DNA of 64,000 nucleotides from DYHD01 sp037445375 (GCA_037445375.1 JBBIKS010000007.1:22140-86139); one strand, 5' to 3'; counted from the first letter of the stretch, positions 17,608 to 26,951 are shown. The notes: a model not told the origin generated them from the letters alone. Translations and numbers: made by a program.

Positions 17608-17649
17608 AATAACAGGCATGGATGCCCGAAAACCTTCGTACTGAAACAC

Positions 17650-17770
17650 CGACTTAGTGTTAATGTAGGTGTCAGAACTCCGAGGGACGATAGACGAAGG
17701 ACGATTTTTCATCCCTAGCCTATCGTCCCTCGGAGTTCTGACACTGACGCTGATACTAAATCGTGCCTGC
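17650..17770. repeat. Long palindrome (24-bp perfect arms)
   Basis: The arms at 17669-17692 and 17721-17744 are exact reverse complements, separated by 28 bp; imperfect complementarity continues outward to about 17651 and 17763 (CTTAGTGTTAATG against the reverse complement of CTGATACTAAAT). It is non-coding, lies just after cysC, and could be a repeat element or a transcript-end hairpin, though it lacks a T-run. Confidence 0.8.
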
Positions 17771-17820
17771 TATATAAAAATCTAATTGCATTTTTAGAGT
17801 CAACCCAGATGGCAAAATAA

Positions 17821-17866
17821 AAAGCCTGCCGCACTATTTTAATCATTGGCACAGCAGGCTTTTTAT
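17821..17866. terminator. Bidirectional terminator
   Basis: AAAGCCTGC (17821-17829) pairs with GCAGGCTTT (17854-17862), with a T-run on the plus strand and an A-rich run on the other side (17814-17821), so it can serve both strands. It lies just downstream of the subtilase stop (minus strand) and downstream of cysC (plus strand). Confidence 0.85.
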
Positions 17867-17874
17867 TTATTAAA

Positions 17875-19950
17875 CTAAATTATTTTTTTTTGCATTCTGC
17901 GAATTACAAAATAGAGCAGGGGAAGAGCCATCAAGAAAATGTCCCCGCCTGATGAATGAAATTCATTTCCAGCCCTTATTGAGCAGCCGCCACCGCCGCC
18001 ACCGCCTGTGGCTCCTTGCAGGGTGGTTGCATCAGCAACATTAGAATATCCTGAATTGCCAGCAACCGTATTAAAAGCTCTGACCCTGTAAATATAGGTT
18101 GTATTGGCACTAAGACCTATATCTGAGAATGTTTTAACATTAGTCCCAACTGTTGCTATCTGCACAAAATCAGCACCACCAACTAACTTTCTTTCGATTT
18201 TATAGCCATCTTCAGCCTGAGAATTATCTGACCATGAGAGATTAATCTGTGAAGTGGAAACCGCAGTGGCTGCAAGATTAGTAGGTATCTCAAGAGGTGT
18301 AATTGCAGTCGCTTCATTGGAATAAACCGAGTCGGCAGGGATAGTGTTAAACGCCCTTACCCTATAAGAATAGCTTGTGCCATCTCTCAATCCACTGTCA
18401 AGAAATAAGTTTATATTTGCAGTTGTGGTTGTAATTTGGCTGAAAGAACCGCCTGCCTGCATTCTCTCAATCTTGTAGCCGTCTTCTCCTGTGGCATTGT
18501 CAACCCATGAAAGTGAAATCTGCGTTGTTGAGGTTGCAGTTGCACTAAGCCCTGTTGGAATGAGTAAAGATGAAATAGCTTTGTAGGCATTAATCCTGCC
18601 GCCTGTTTGTATCCAGCTGCTTAAAGACGGCAGAACATCAACATACCTCAAAATTGTGCTGCGAATTTGCGAAGGTGTAAAATGCGTATAATAACTATAC
18701 AAAAGCCCTGCAAGCCCGGAAACATATGGTGTAGATGCTGATGTGCCTGACAGGAAATTATATCCAGAAGGTTGTATTGAGGTAGGAATTGTACTTAGTA
18801 TATATACGCCCGGAGCAGCCACATGGACAGAATTAAGCCCAAAGTTGCTGAAAGAAGCCCTTCTATCATTCTGGTCTGTTGCGGCTATTGAGATGATATT
18901 GGGCAGATTATAACTTGCCGGATATTCGGGATAAAAATCATTATTGACTCCAATACCATCATTACCGCCATTTCCAGCAGCAGTCATAACAAGAACGCCT
19001 GCTGAATTCGCTGATGCTAAAGCATCATATTCAGAGTTTATATATGTACTGCCTGAATAGCTCGCATTTATTATCTTTGCGCCTTTTGAGATGGCATATT
19101 GTATAGCGGAAATTTCGTCAGCTACAGTTCCTTCTCCGTTACTATCCAAAAATTTAAGCGGCATTATTTTAACATTCCACATCAAACCTGTTATGCCTGT
19201 GAAATTGTTTCCTTTTGCCCCGATTATCCCCGAAACAAAAGTCCCATGTGAATGATTATCCATTGGATCATTATTGTTATTGGCAAAATTCCAGCCTCTC
19301 CAGTCGTCAATCTTGCCGTTTCCGTCATCATCTATCCCGTTATTAGGAATCTCCCCAGGATTAATCCATATATTACCAGAAAGATCAGCATGATTATAGT
19401 CAATGCCGGTATCTAAAACCGCTATTACAATTTCACCGTCTCCTGTCCGTATATCCCATGCCTGAACAGCCTTTATATCTGCACCAGCGGTGCCGGCAGC
19501 AAATGCTCCAGTATTGTGTAAAGCCCACTGCTGGTAAAAATACTGATCGTTAGGTATTGCTGAGGCTTTCCTGATATAGTTAGGCTCTGCATATTCAACG
19601 AGCGGGTCTGACATATACTTTATGACAGCATCCTTTACGGTTGTATCGGCAGCGAGCTTCACAAGCTCGAGATTTGGGACTATCTTAAAACTCTTTAATA
19701 CTGTAGCTCCGATAGATTGATGGGTTTTAAGTGTCGATGAGGATAATGTTCCGATTTTGAACTTTATTAATAATTCACCTTCCTTAAACTTGCCTTTCTC
19801 CATTTGTGAGATTATGGATTGGGCGTCAATTTTTTTAGTAGAAATGTCTGATGTGCTCAAAGAAGAAACACTCAATGTCTTTTCGCTTCCACAAGAAGAC
19901 AAAAAGAGCATCATTAACAGAATAAGTAAGGCAGATAATGGTTTTTTCAT
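17875..19950 (-). CDS. Subtilisin-like lipoprotein protease with Fn3 repeats and C-terminal anchor
   Basis: A 691-residue secreted S8-family serine protease. The signal peptide ends in lipobox LSSC (Cys20). A propeptide-like segment (about 55-125) precedes the catalytic domain (about 140-450), with triad Asp180 (AVLDTGID), His235 (NHSHGTFVSG) and Ser404 (SGTSASTP). Two fibronectin type III domains follow (about 455-545 and 548-640; both with DGYKIER and YRVRAFNT). A Gly-rich stretch and CSIRAG then lead to a hydrophobic helix and a basic tail, RRMQKK. That tail resembles the tripartite C-terminal sorting signals of surface proteins. ATG 19950 is preferred to an upstream TTG because GGAGGG precedes it. 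It is a single gene with a terminator behind it. Confidence 0.93.
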   Translation of the reverse strand: MKKPLSALLILLMMLFLSSCGSEKTLSVSSLSTSDISTKKIDAQSIISQMEKGKFKEGELLIKFKIGTLSSSTLKTHQSIGATVLKSFKIVPNLELVKLAADTTVKDAVIKYMSDPLVEYAEPNYIRKASAIPNDQYFYQQWALHNTGAFAAGTAGADIKAVQAWDIRTGDGEIVIAVLDTGIDYNHADLSGNIWINPGEIPNNGIDDDGNGKIDDWRGWNFANNNNDPMDNHSHGTFVSGIIGAKGNNFTGITGLMWNVKIMPLKFLDSNGEGTVADEISAIQYAISKGAKIINASYSGSTYINSEYDALASANSAGVLVMTAAGNGGNDGIGVNNDFYPEYPASYNLPNIISIAATDQNDRRASFSNFGLNSVHVAAPGVYILSTIPTSIQPSGYNFLSGTSASTPYVSGLAGLLYSYYTHFTPSQIRSTILRYVDVLPSLSSWIQTGGRINAYKAISSLLIPTGLSATATSTTQISLSWVDNATGEDGYKIERMQAGGSFSQITTTTANINLFLDSGLRDGTSYSYRVRAFNTIPADSVYSNEATAITPLEIPTNLAATAVSTSQINLSWSDNSQAEDGYKIERKLVGGADFVQIATVGTNVKTFSDIGLSANTTYIYRVRAFNTVAGNSGYSNVADATTLQGATGGGGGGGCSIRAGNEFHSSGGDIFLMALPLLYFVIRRMQKKII

Positions 19951-20751
19951 TCTTCCCTCCAAGATTTAAGATGTGTAGTCAAAAGTTTTTAAGCAAAAAT
20001 GCTTAATCTCTTTTAGTTTAAATTTATTATATGAACGATTTAGGCTGCTTAAATAATATTGAATAATCACAATATTATTAAGACTACAAATTATTAAACT
20101 TAAAGTCAAGCAAAATCAACCATCTAATGTAAATTTTTCCAAAAATAACCTAATTTGAGCGATTATTTATGCAATGCCCTCAAAATTTATCATTCTGGAT
20201 AACCCGAATAGAGCTGAAAGATTTTTTAATATCTATTTTTGTACAGCAATTCACGGAGAAAAATGACAGCTTATCAATAAAAACATTTCTGAGGAGTTGG
20301 AGATAATTTTTCGTAATGTTGGATAGACAAATACACTAAATAAGAAGTAGATAATAAAGGCAGGTAGAGCGTCAGAATATTGAGACTATATTTTTCATAT
20401 TATATTAGGTATGTTGTGTTTTCTTTAAAGGCATGCATACCAAGAAACATATATCATTCAGTGCATTACGAAAGACGCTGTCGGACAGGCTGCAAAGCAT
20501 ATCTGAGTAAGGAAAGCCATCCCAAGTTGAAGATAATAACAGTCATCTCTATCAACCGTGACAAAGTGTCGGTTTATAAACTACCTATTCAGCACCCTTC
20601 CACCCCCCCCGTCAATGGAGGGGAATTTTTATGAAACTCACCGCAGCTTGCTACGGGGAGTTTCTTTTTTTCAAGATTTCTCCCTTCGGTCGGAATGTTA
20701 ACAGCACGGATTCATCCACTTTATAAACAGACTATACTTAGTCCATTTGGG
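19951..20751. other. 800-bp gap without a recognisable gene
   Basis: The gap is AT-rich with no persuasive gene on either strand. A plus-strand frame at 20380-20634 (84 codons) has no ribosome-binding site and no recognisable motif. The region contains a CCTAATTTGAGC word (20149-20160), a terminator-like hairpin at 20633-20671 and a lone MITE terminus, TTTATAAACAGACTA (20720-20734). It is probably old mobile-element debris plus the upstream region of the subtilase gene. Confidence 0.6.
20633..20671 (+). terminator. Terminator-like hairpin with T-run
   Basis: GAAACTC (20633-20639) pairs with GAGTTTC (20658-20664), and CCG (20641-20643) pairs with CGG (20654-20656), followed by seven T residues. 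No convincing gene ends here, so it may be part of a repeat rather than a working terminator. Confidence 0.5.
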
Positions 20752-23025
20752 TCAGCATTTTGTAAATCCGCATGTATAACATTTGGCGCAACCTTCTTCA
20801 TGTTGAATTGAACTACCGCATTCAGGGCAGGCACCAATAAGCATCGCCTCGCTGTATGCTGGTTTATTGTTGCCATTGTCAATAGGAATTTTTGCAGACA
20901 AAGGTTGATATTTTTCCAATGCCTTGGCTATAGCATCAGAACACGATAGAATTCTGCCGCTTTCGTGCCATGTGGGCTGATGACAGGATATCCCCATGAG
21001 CTGCTTTGTAAGTTCTTCAGGCTCAACATTAGACCTAAGAGCAAGGGAGATAAGCCTCCCAATAGCCTCTGCCTGGCTTGATGCGCACCCTCCAGCCTTG
21101 CCTATATTCGTAAAAACCTCAAACGGCTTGCCGCCTGCGTCTTCATTGATTGTTACATAAAGATTGCCGCACCCTGTCTTCATAAGCCTTGTTGTCCCTT
21201 TAATGAGAGATGGCCGTTTTTTGGGGATAACTTTCTGGAGAAAATCTGCTTGTGTTTTTTCTTCCTTCTTTTTCCCGCTCGATATGACCTGATCTTCTCT
21301 TGACCCATCACGATAGACGGTGACGCCCTTGCAGGATAGTTGATATGCTAAAAGATATACCTCTTCTACATCTTTCTTTGTGGCGCTGTTAGGGAAGTTG
21401 ACCGTTTTTGAGACTGCATTGTCAGTGTATTTCTGGAAAGCCGCTTGCATCTTTATATGGTCTGCCGGCGATATATCATGGGATGTAACAAATACCTTTT
21501 TCATTTCATTAGGCAGTTCTTCAAAGTGTTGTATTGAACCTGTTTCTGAGAACTTTTCGAGAAGCTCTCTGCTCCACATCCCAAGCCTTTTCAATTCCTT
21601 CTCAAAGTGAGGATTAACCTCTATTAATTTAGTCCCTTCCATGACATTTCTTACAAATGAGACGGCAAATAAAGGCTCTATGCCCGATGAACATCCGGCG
21701 ATAATCGAGAGGGTTCCTGTAGGGGCAATGGTTGTCAATGTAGCGTTTCTCAGTGGTGCTTTGCCATTGTATATGCTTTTTGAGTAATTTGGAAAGACTC
21801 CACGACTTTGAGCGAGGCATTGTGATGCATTTATAGCCTCCGTGTGAATAAATTTCATTATATCCTCGACAAGCCCCAATGCTTCTTCCGAATTGTAAGG
21901 TATCTTCAATTGTATCAGCATGTCTGCCCATCCCATAATGCCGAGACCTATCTTCCTGTTTGCCTTTGTCATATCTTCTATCATCTTTAAGGGGTATTTG
22001 TTTGCATCTATTACATTATCAAGGAAATGCACTGCTTTGTGAACGGTGTCTTTCAGTTGTTGCCAATCTATTTCATTAATACTAAAACTACTGTGCTGCT
22101 GCTCTGCTGCGCTGTTGTTTTGCCTAACCATTTTAGCAAGGTTGATAGAGCCGAGATTGCATGACTCAAATGGAAGCAGCGGCTGCTCCCCGCAAGGATT
22201 TGTTGACTCTATCTCTGCAATGGCAGGCGTAGGATTTGATTCATTAATCTTGTCAAGAAATACTATTCCCGGCTCCCCGTTCTTCCATGCCTGATTAATT
22301 ATTGTCTCGAAAACCTCTTTTGCCTTAAGTGAGCCGGCAACCTTTTTCGTCCTTGGGTTGATGAGATCATATTCTTTATCTTCATGAACAGCCTTCATAA
22401 ATGATTCTGTGATGGCTACAGAGATATTAAAGTTATTAAGTTTATTATTTTTGTCCTTGCAGGTTATAAATTCAAGTATGTCAGGATGGTCAACCCTTAA
22501 GATGCCCATATTAGCACCTCTCCTTGTACCGCCCTGTTTAACTGCCTCTGTGGCAACATCAAATACAGTCATGAAAGAGACAGGTCCAGATGAAACACCT
22601 TTTGTAGAGCCAACTACATCACCCTTTGGCCTGAGCCTTGAAAAACTAAATCCAGTGCCGCCCCCTGATTTATGAATGATAGCAGCATATTTAACGGCAT
22701 CGAAGATTGATTCCATCGAATCATCTACCTGAATAACAAAGCATGCAGAAAGCTGGCCAAGTCTCCTGCCGGCATTCATCAAAGTAGGGCTGTTAGGAAG
22801 GAATCTAAAAGATGTAATCAATTCATAAAAATCATTCTCTGTCTGCATGACTTCAAGATTATCCTTTCCATAGAGCCTCTCTACCGAAGCTATAAACTTT
22901 GCGACCCTTCTGAAAAGCTCCTCCGGGGATTCGACTGTTTTGCCGTTTTCATCTTTTTTAAGATATCTCTTTTGGAGCACTTTAACGGCATTTGGGGTAA
23001 GATCAAGCATTAAATCTGATTTCAT
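20752..23025 (-). CDS. nrdJ: Class II (B12-dependent) ribonucleoside-diphosphate reductase
   Basis: A 757-residue adenosylcobalamin-dependent ribonucleotide reductase that makes deoxyribonucleotides without oxygen. Seen: LSACFVIQVDDSM with the first active-site Cys; HKSGGGTGFSFSRLRPKG; NPCGEQPLLPFESCNLGSINL with the loop Cys, Asn and Glu residues; and APTGTLSIIAGCSSGIEPLF for substrate phosphate binding. A C-terminal tail holds CPECGSSI...CAKCYTCGFTKC, a zinc-ribbon-like segment plus the redox Cys pair. AGGAGG precedes the ATG. It stands alone. Together with ThyX in this window it gives an oxygen-independent route to dTTP precursors. I saw no cobalamin riboswitch upstream. Confidence 0.95.
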   Translation of the reverse strand: MKSDLMLDLTPNAVKVLQKRYLKKDENGKTVESPEELFRRVAKFIASVERLYGKDNLEVMQTENDFYELITSFRFLPNSPTLMNAGRRLGQLSACFVIQVDDSMESIFDAVKYAAIIHKSGGGTGFSFSRLRPKGDVVGSTKGVSSGPVSFMTVFDVATEAVKQGGTRRGANMGILRVDHPDILEFITCKDKNNKLNNFNISVAITESFMKAVHEDKEYDLINPRTKKVAGSLKAKEVFETIINQAWKNGEPGIVFLDKINESNPTPAIAEIESTNPCGEQPLLPFESCNLGSINLAKMVRQNNSAAEQQHSSFSINEIDWQQLKDTVHKAVHFLDNVIDANKYPLKMIEDMTKANRKIGLGIMGWADMLIQLKIPYNSEEALGLVEDIMKFIHTEAINASQCLAQSRGVFPNYSKSIYNGKAPLRNATLTTIAPTGTLSIIAGCSSGIEPLFAVSFVRNVMEGTKLIEVNPHFEKELKRLGMWSRELLEKFSETGSIQHFEELPNEMKKVFVTSHDISPADHIKMQAAFQKYTDNAVSKTVNFPNSATKKDVEEVYLLAYQLSCKGVTVYRDGSREDQVISSGKKKEEKTQADFLQKVIPKKRPSLIKGTTRLMKTGCGNLYVTINEDAGGKPFEVFTNIGKAGGCASSQAEAIGRLISLALRSNVEPEELTKQLMGISCHQPTWHESGRILSCSDAIAKALEKYQPLSAKIPIDNGNNKPAYSEAMLIGACPECGSSIQHEEGCAKCYTCGFTKC

Positions 23026-23587
23026 TTTTCCTCCTTTTTTGAATTTTATACGGGTTTAAAAATGCGTGTTTATAATATTGACTTAGCTTCTTTTGCCTGT
23101 TTGCCTGAAAATATCTTTCTTGTTAGAGCAGTTATGTAATCAAATTTTTTAGGGACTTCCTGATATCCACATCTTGGTGCTTACAGAGGCAAGTCTTACA
23201 TTTATAATCATTGCTACACTAAATAGAGTCCGTTTATAAACTCTGAAAATTGTGTTTTTTCGTCATTCTGGCTTGCCCAGAATCGTTCTTTAAGAAGGAT
23301 TCCCGACTCGCTTCGCTTGCGGGAATGGCAAAAAACCCGACTTTATAAACAGACACTAAATAACTTGATAAAACAGAATACAGCTTAAACCCTTATTTTT
23401 AGAAAATTACGGTTAATAATATTTAAGAAAAACTTATTAATATAAGCCTATTTAGTAGCAATATAAAATTATACCACAATATATTGTGCTGTCAAGTATG
23501 ATTTTAAAGGTATTGATATAATAGTGTTTTTTTAAATGTCCCTTAATATCAATTACAAAACTGATATAATATTTGCATAGGATTATT
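23026..23587. other. Divergent nrdJ/tgt gap, containing a MITE copy
   Basis: The gap is 560 bp between divergent genes. It holds the repeat copy listed at 23226-23356. A GATATAAT extended -10-like sequence at about 23564-23571 lies just upstream of tgt, and another GATATAATAG is near 23516-23525. No coding frame or riboswitch structure was recognised. Confidence 0.5.
23226..23356 (+). repeat. MITE-like element (copy 2)
   Basis: A 131-bp element starting GAGTCCGTTTATAAA (23226) and ending TTTATAAACAGACAC (23356). The interior carries a CGTCATTC...GGAATGGC unit around a TTCCCG / CGGGAA inverted repeat, shared with copies 3-5. It is flanked by AATA and TAAA, with no clear target duplication. 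Confidence 0.8.
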
Positions 23588-24700
23588 ATGAAATTCATCA
23601 TAAAAAATACTAATGAAGGTCACCGAACAGGGGTTATCACTACACCTCGGGGGCTGATTCATACTCCTGCGTTTATGACTGTTGGAACACAGGGAACGGT
23701 TAAGGCTATGTCGCCTGATGAATTAAGAGAGATAGGGGCAGAGATAATCTTATGTAATACCTATCATCTTTATCTCAGGCCCGGTCATGATATAATCGGG
23801 AGACTCGGCGGTCTCCACTCATTCATTAACTGGAGCCCCCCTATACTTACAGATAGCGGGGGGTTTCAGGTGTTCAGTCTCTCAAGCTTGAGAAAGATTA
23901 CCGAGCAGGGTGTTGAGTTCAGGTCGCACTTAGACGGCTCTTTGCACTTTATAAGCCCGGAGAAGTCTATGGAGATTCAGTTGATTTTAGGCTCAGATAT
24001 TGCGATGGCATTTGATGAGTGCACTCCTTACCCTGCTGATTATGAATACGCTGTTAAATCGTTAATGCTTACTACAAGTTGGGCGAAAAGATGCAAAATG
24101 TTTCATGATAATAATAATTTAGGACAGCAAACCCTCTTTGGCATAATTCAGGGCGGGATGCATAAAGAACTCAGGATGAGAAGCCTTGATGAATTGACAG
24201 AGATAGGCTTTCAAGGGTATGCCGTTGGTGGTTTGAGTGTAGGCGAGCCCAAAGAAGATATGTATGAGATAATAGAATTTATCGGCAATAAAATGCCTGA
24301 TGAAAAACCGAGATACCTGATGGGCGTAGGCGACTTAATCGATATGCTAAAGGCAGTAGAGAATGGCTTTGATATGTTTGATTGCGTAATGCCCACAAGA
24401 AATGCAAGAAATGGAACACTTTTTACAAGTATGGGCAGGGTCAGCATAAAAAGAGCTGAATTCAAAGATGACCCCAGCCCATTAGACCCACAATGCGGAT
24501 GTTATACATGCAGAAACTATTCACGGGCATATTTAAGGCATCTCTTTCTTTCAAGGGAGATACTATCAATGAGGCTCAATACTATCCACAATCTTTATTT
24601 TTACCTGAATTTTTTTAGAAATATGAGAGAAGCGATAGATGCAGGCAGATTCAGGAATTTCAAAAAATATTGGGAAGGCATATTTGAGCAGGATTACTGA
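23588..24700 (+). CDS. tgt: tRNA-guanine transglycosylase
   Basis: Replaces guanine 34 of tRNAs for Asp, Asn, His and Tyr with the queuosine precursor preQ1. Seen: LTDSGGFQVFSL with the general-base Asp; IAMAFDECTPYP; IIQGGMHKELR; YAVGGLSVGEP; MFDCVMPTRNARNG; and the zinc site CGCYTCRNYSRAYLRHL. At 370 residues it is standard length. ATG 23588 is chosen over an upstream TTG because AGGA is correctly spaced and the family starts with this strand. The 3' end overlaps the start of the next gene. Confidence 0.96.
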   Translation: MKFIIKNTNEGHRTGVITTPRGLIHTPAFMTVGTQGTVKAMSPDELREIGAEIILCNTYHLYLRPGHDIIGRLGGLHSFINWSPPILTDSGGFQVFSLSSLRKITEQGVEFRSHLDGSLHFISPEKSMEIQLILGSDIAMAFDECTPYPADYEYAVKSLMLTTSWAKRCKMFHDNNNLGQQTLFGIIQGGMHKELRMRSLDELTEIGFQGYAVGGLSVGEPKEDMYEIIEFIGNKMPDEKPRYLMGVGDLIDMLKAVENGFDMFDCVMPTRNARNGTLFTSMGRVSIKRAEFKDDPSPLDPQCGCYTCRNYSRAYLRHLFLSREILSMRLNTIHNLYFYLNFFRNMREAIDAGRFRNFKKYWEGIFEQDY

Positions 24701-25547
24701 TATAAGAAAGATTCTAATTATAACCTTGCTCCTGAATCTTTTGGTCTCGGGTATAAAGATATTTTATGGTTATCTGACGAATTCCCTCGCTATCTTATCC
24801 GATGGCTTTCATTCACTCTTTGACGGTGTCTCAAATATAGTTGGGCTTGTCGGCATATACCTCTCATCGCACTCGCCAGACGAGAAGCATCCCTACGGAC
24901 ATAGAAAATATGAGACATTATTTACAATCTTTATAGGACTTTTAATGTTTGTTACCTGTGCTGAGATATTTAGAAGGGCTTATGATTCGCTCACGTGCGC
25001 TAATACTAACATAGTAAAAGTAACTGACGTAAGCTTTATTGTAATGATTTGCACGATGATTATTAATGCATTTGTTGCAAGATATGAAGCAAAGAAGGGC
25101 AGGGAATTGAAAAGCGAATATCTGATAGCAGACTCGCAGCATACAAAGAGCGATGTGTATATCTCGGTTGGGGTTATTATTAGCCTTGTATTAATGAAGT
25201 TAGGCCTTGTTTTTGCCGATATAATAACAGGCGCAATAGTGGGTCTTTTTGTTGCAAAGGCGGGAATAAATATAATAAAAGAGGCAGCAGAAACCCTTGT
25301 TGACAGGACTAAAATAGATAAATCGAAGATTAAAGAAGTTGTAAATCATGTAAAAGGCGTCAAAGGTTGTCATAAGGTAAGGACGCGCGGGACAATAAGT
25401 CATGTCTTTCTTGATTTACACATTGTAGTGGAGCCATCTTTGTCTGTCCAGGAGGCACATGATATCGCTCATCTGGCAGAAGAAGAGATTAGAAAAAGAT
25501 TTCCAGAGGTTATTGATATAATGATACATATAGAACCCGCCCTATGA
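24639..25547 (+). CDS. Cation diffusion facilitator (metal efflux)
   Basis: A 302-residue inner-membrane metal-proton antiporter of the CDF family (Zn2+, Fe2+, Mn2+ or Co2+). It has six predicted membrane helices, with metal-site motifs SDGFHSLFD in helix II and DSQHTKSDVY in helix V, and a cytoplasmic C-terminal ferredoxin-like domain (about 215-300). The ATG at 24639 overlaps tgt by 62 bp; a TTG at 24684, preceded by GGGAAGG, is an equally plausible start that shortens the overlap to 17 bp. In either case the gene is translationally linked to tgt. The metal cannot be fixed from the motifs alone. Confidence 0.92.
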   Translation: MQADSGISKNIGKAYLSRITDIRKILIITLLLNLLVSGIKIFYGYLTNSLAILSDGFHSLFDGVSNIVGLVGIYLSSHSPDEKHPYGHRKYETLFTIFIGLLMFVTCAEIFRRAYDSLTCANTNIVKVTDVSFIVMICTMIINAFVARYEAKKGRELKSEYLIADSQHTKSDVYISVGVIISLVLMKLGLVFADIITGAIVGLFVAKAGINIIKEAAETLVDRTKIDKSKIKEVVNHVKGVKGCHKVRTRGTISHVFLDLHIVVEPSLSVQEAHDIAHLAEEEIRKRFPEVIDIMIHIEPAL

Positions 25548-25941
25548 CTGCAACAACTATATTAAAAAACCTAAATTGAGCAATTTTTTTCTATTGTAGC
25601 TTTTTCATAAAATTGACAAAGCATTTTTGGTTTTGCTCATAAATAGAGTCTGTTTATAAACTATTATTGAGATAAAAGGTTAACATTCCCGCGAAAGCGA
25701 GAATCCAGTTTTTTCAAGCCTTTCTGGATGCCAGACTAAGGACTTCGGGCATGACGGAAATAAAAAACGGCAATTTATAAACAGACACTAAATAGGTATA
25801 TGCGGGCTTTAGCCCGCGAGATAATAAGGCAATAAAGGCTGTAGCTACCAAAAATAAACAAAACACAATAATTCTTTCCCCCCGCCTATGCTATTGTTGA
25901 CACTAAGCGCATAGTAGCCTATACTACCTTAGTTAGAAAAT
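25548..25941. other. Gap with a repeat word and a MITE copy
   Basis: No gene is seen. CCTAAATTGAGC (25570-25581) follows the CDF stop closely. A MITE copy occupies 25646-25788. The segment after it (about 25795-25930) includes GCGGGCTTTAGCCCGC, a short perfect hairpin, but no T-run. Confidence 0.6.
25646..25788 (+). repeat. MITE-like element (copy 3)
   Basis: 143 bp from GAGTCTGTTTATAAA (25646) to TTTATAAACAGACAC (25788). It is closely similar over its whole length to copy 5 (41689-41832): a TTGAGATAAAAGG lead, a CCCGCGAAAGCG(A/G)G hairpin, AATCCAGTTTTTTC, and a GACTTCGGGCATGACGG / GGATGCC unit near the right end. It has no coding capacity. Confidence 0.9.
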
Positions 25942-26475
25942 ATGAAAAAAATAATTCACAATTTTACAATTATTATTATAGCTCTATTTCTACTTATATC
26001 GTTAGCGTCCTGCGTAAAAAGCAGCGGGCTGATAACAGAGGAGATTAGAAGCGATAGAATCTCAGGAACATTTACACTGATTCTATACGGTGCCAGATTC
26101 AGCGGTGATATTGAAAATGTAGCCATCCTTGATATCGAAGGAGACAAATATACCTTTGAAGTGTTTGCCCCTGATTTTGATTATAAGCTCAGAACCAGAG
26201 TCCCTGCTGAGGAAGCAATAAAAATAGCTGAAGGCTTCATTGCCTCATACGGGTCATTTAAATATCCACAAATAAGCCAGATAAAGGATTTAAACGGCAA
26301 TGTCATAGGATATGAATTCAGGCCCTTATACCACCCTTCAGAGTTTGGCACTTTCGATGTGCTCGATATAGATTACTGGTTAGAGGGAAATAAGGTTAAA
26401 GTCAGAATCGGATTAATCCCGGAAATAAGACAGAGGCTTTTCAACGACGAAAGCTTTTCAAGCGACTCACAATAA
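25942..26475 (+). CDS. Hypothetical lipoprotein
   Basis: A 177-residue protein with a signal peptide and lipobox LASC (Cys24), followed by a mature domain of about 150 residues rich in beta strands (ISGTFTLILYGARFSGDIENVAIL, in part; IEGDKYTFEVFAPDFDYKLRTRV; then an alpha-beta C-terminal part). I do not recognise the family. The overall pattern suggests a small soluble domain tethered to a membrane. It is a single gene in a repeat-rich setting; the ribosome-binding site is weak. Confidence 0.75.
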   Translation: MKKIIHNFTIIIIALFLLISLASCVKSSGLITEEIRSDRISGTFTLILYGARFSGDIENVAILDIEGDKYTFEVFAPDFDYKLRTRVPAEEAIKIAEGFIASYGSFKYPQISQIKDLNGNVIGYEFRPLYHPSEFGTFDVLDIDYWLEGNKVKVRIGLIPEIRQRLFNDESFSSDSQ

Positions 26476-26951
26476 TACTTTCAAAGTATGAAACTTACAA
26501 GACCCATATCTATTTTGGGTGGTCTTCTGGGTATTCGAGAAATACCTAAGCATCTCGAAGAATGACTATAATTTATTGATTCCATTAGCAGTGCAGAATG
26601 ACATTTTGTTTCTAAAAAGTTATTTTTTGAAAACCTCGGTTTCGGCATTCAATTGACAAAGGATTTCTTTTTGATTTATCATTTAAACCTTGTATTATCT
26701 GCATTCTTTTGAATACAACTCAAGTGTTTTCAAGAGAGATTTTTAGTAATTGAAAGCCGCTTCTCAAAGTTTCTTGACTATAGCGGTTATATGTATTTCA
26801 TTGTTCTCTTTTCTCCTGACAAGGATTGTTCGCTCAAGTAGGGGCGTTTCTGAAAGCAACTGGCTTCCTTTAACTGTTTTTATGAGCAAAGATTTGCAGA
26901 AATACCGCTGCTAATAAATAAATTTAACAAAAAACCTTTAAGAGGGGGCAT
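26476..26951. other. Gap upstream of glyQ with a possible gene remnant
   Basis: No complete gene. About 26510-26600 holds a degenerate GAGATGC/AATGAC repeat. On the minus strand 26910-26764 is a 48-codon open stretch ending in a stop, whose translation looks protein-like (LLERTILVRRKENNE) but has no start codon; it may be the tail of a lost gene. No T-box-like leader was seen for glyQ. Confidence 0.4.

Noticed and set aside
20380..20634. 84-codon plus-strand frame in the subtilase/nrdJ gap
   Set aside because: No ribosome-binding site, no recognisable domain, ends inside a repeat-like hairpin; probably chance.
23026..23587. Cobalamin riboswitch before nrdJ
   Set aside because: The gap is explained mostly by a MITE copy, and I could not find the conserved B12-box sequence or the usual arms.
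26476..26951. T-box leader before glyQ
   Set aside because: No T-box core sequence or specifier-type stem was seen, and T-boxes are rare outside Firmicutes and relatives.
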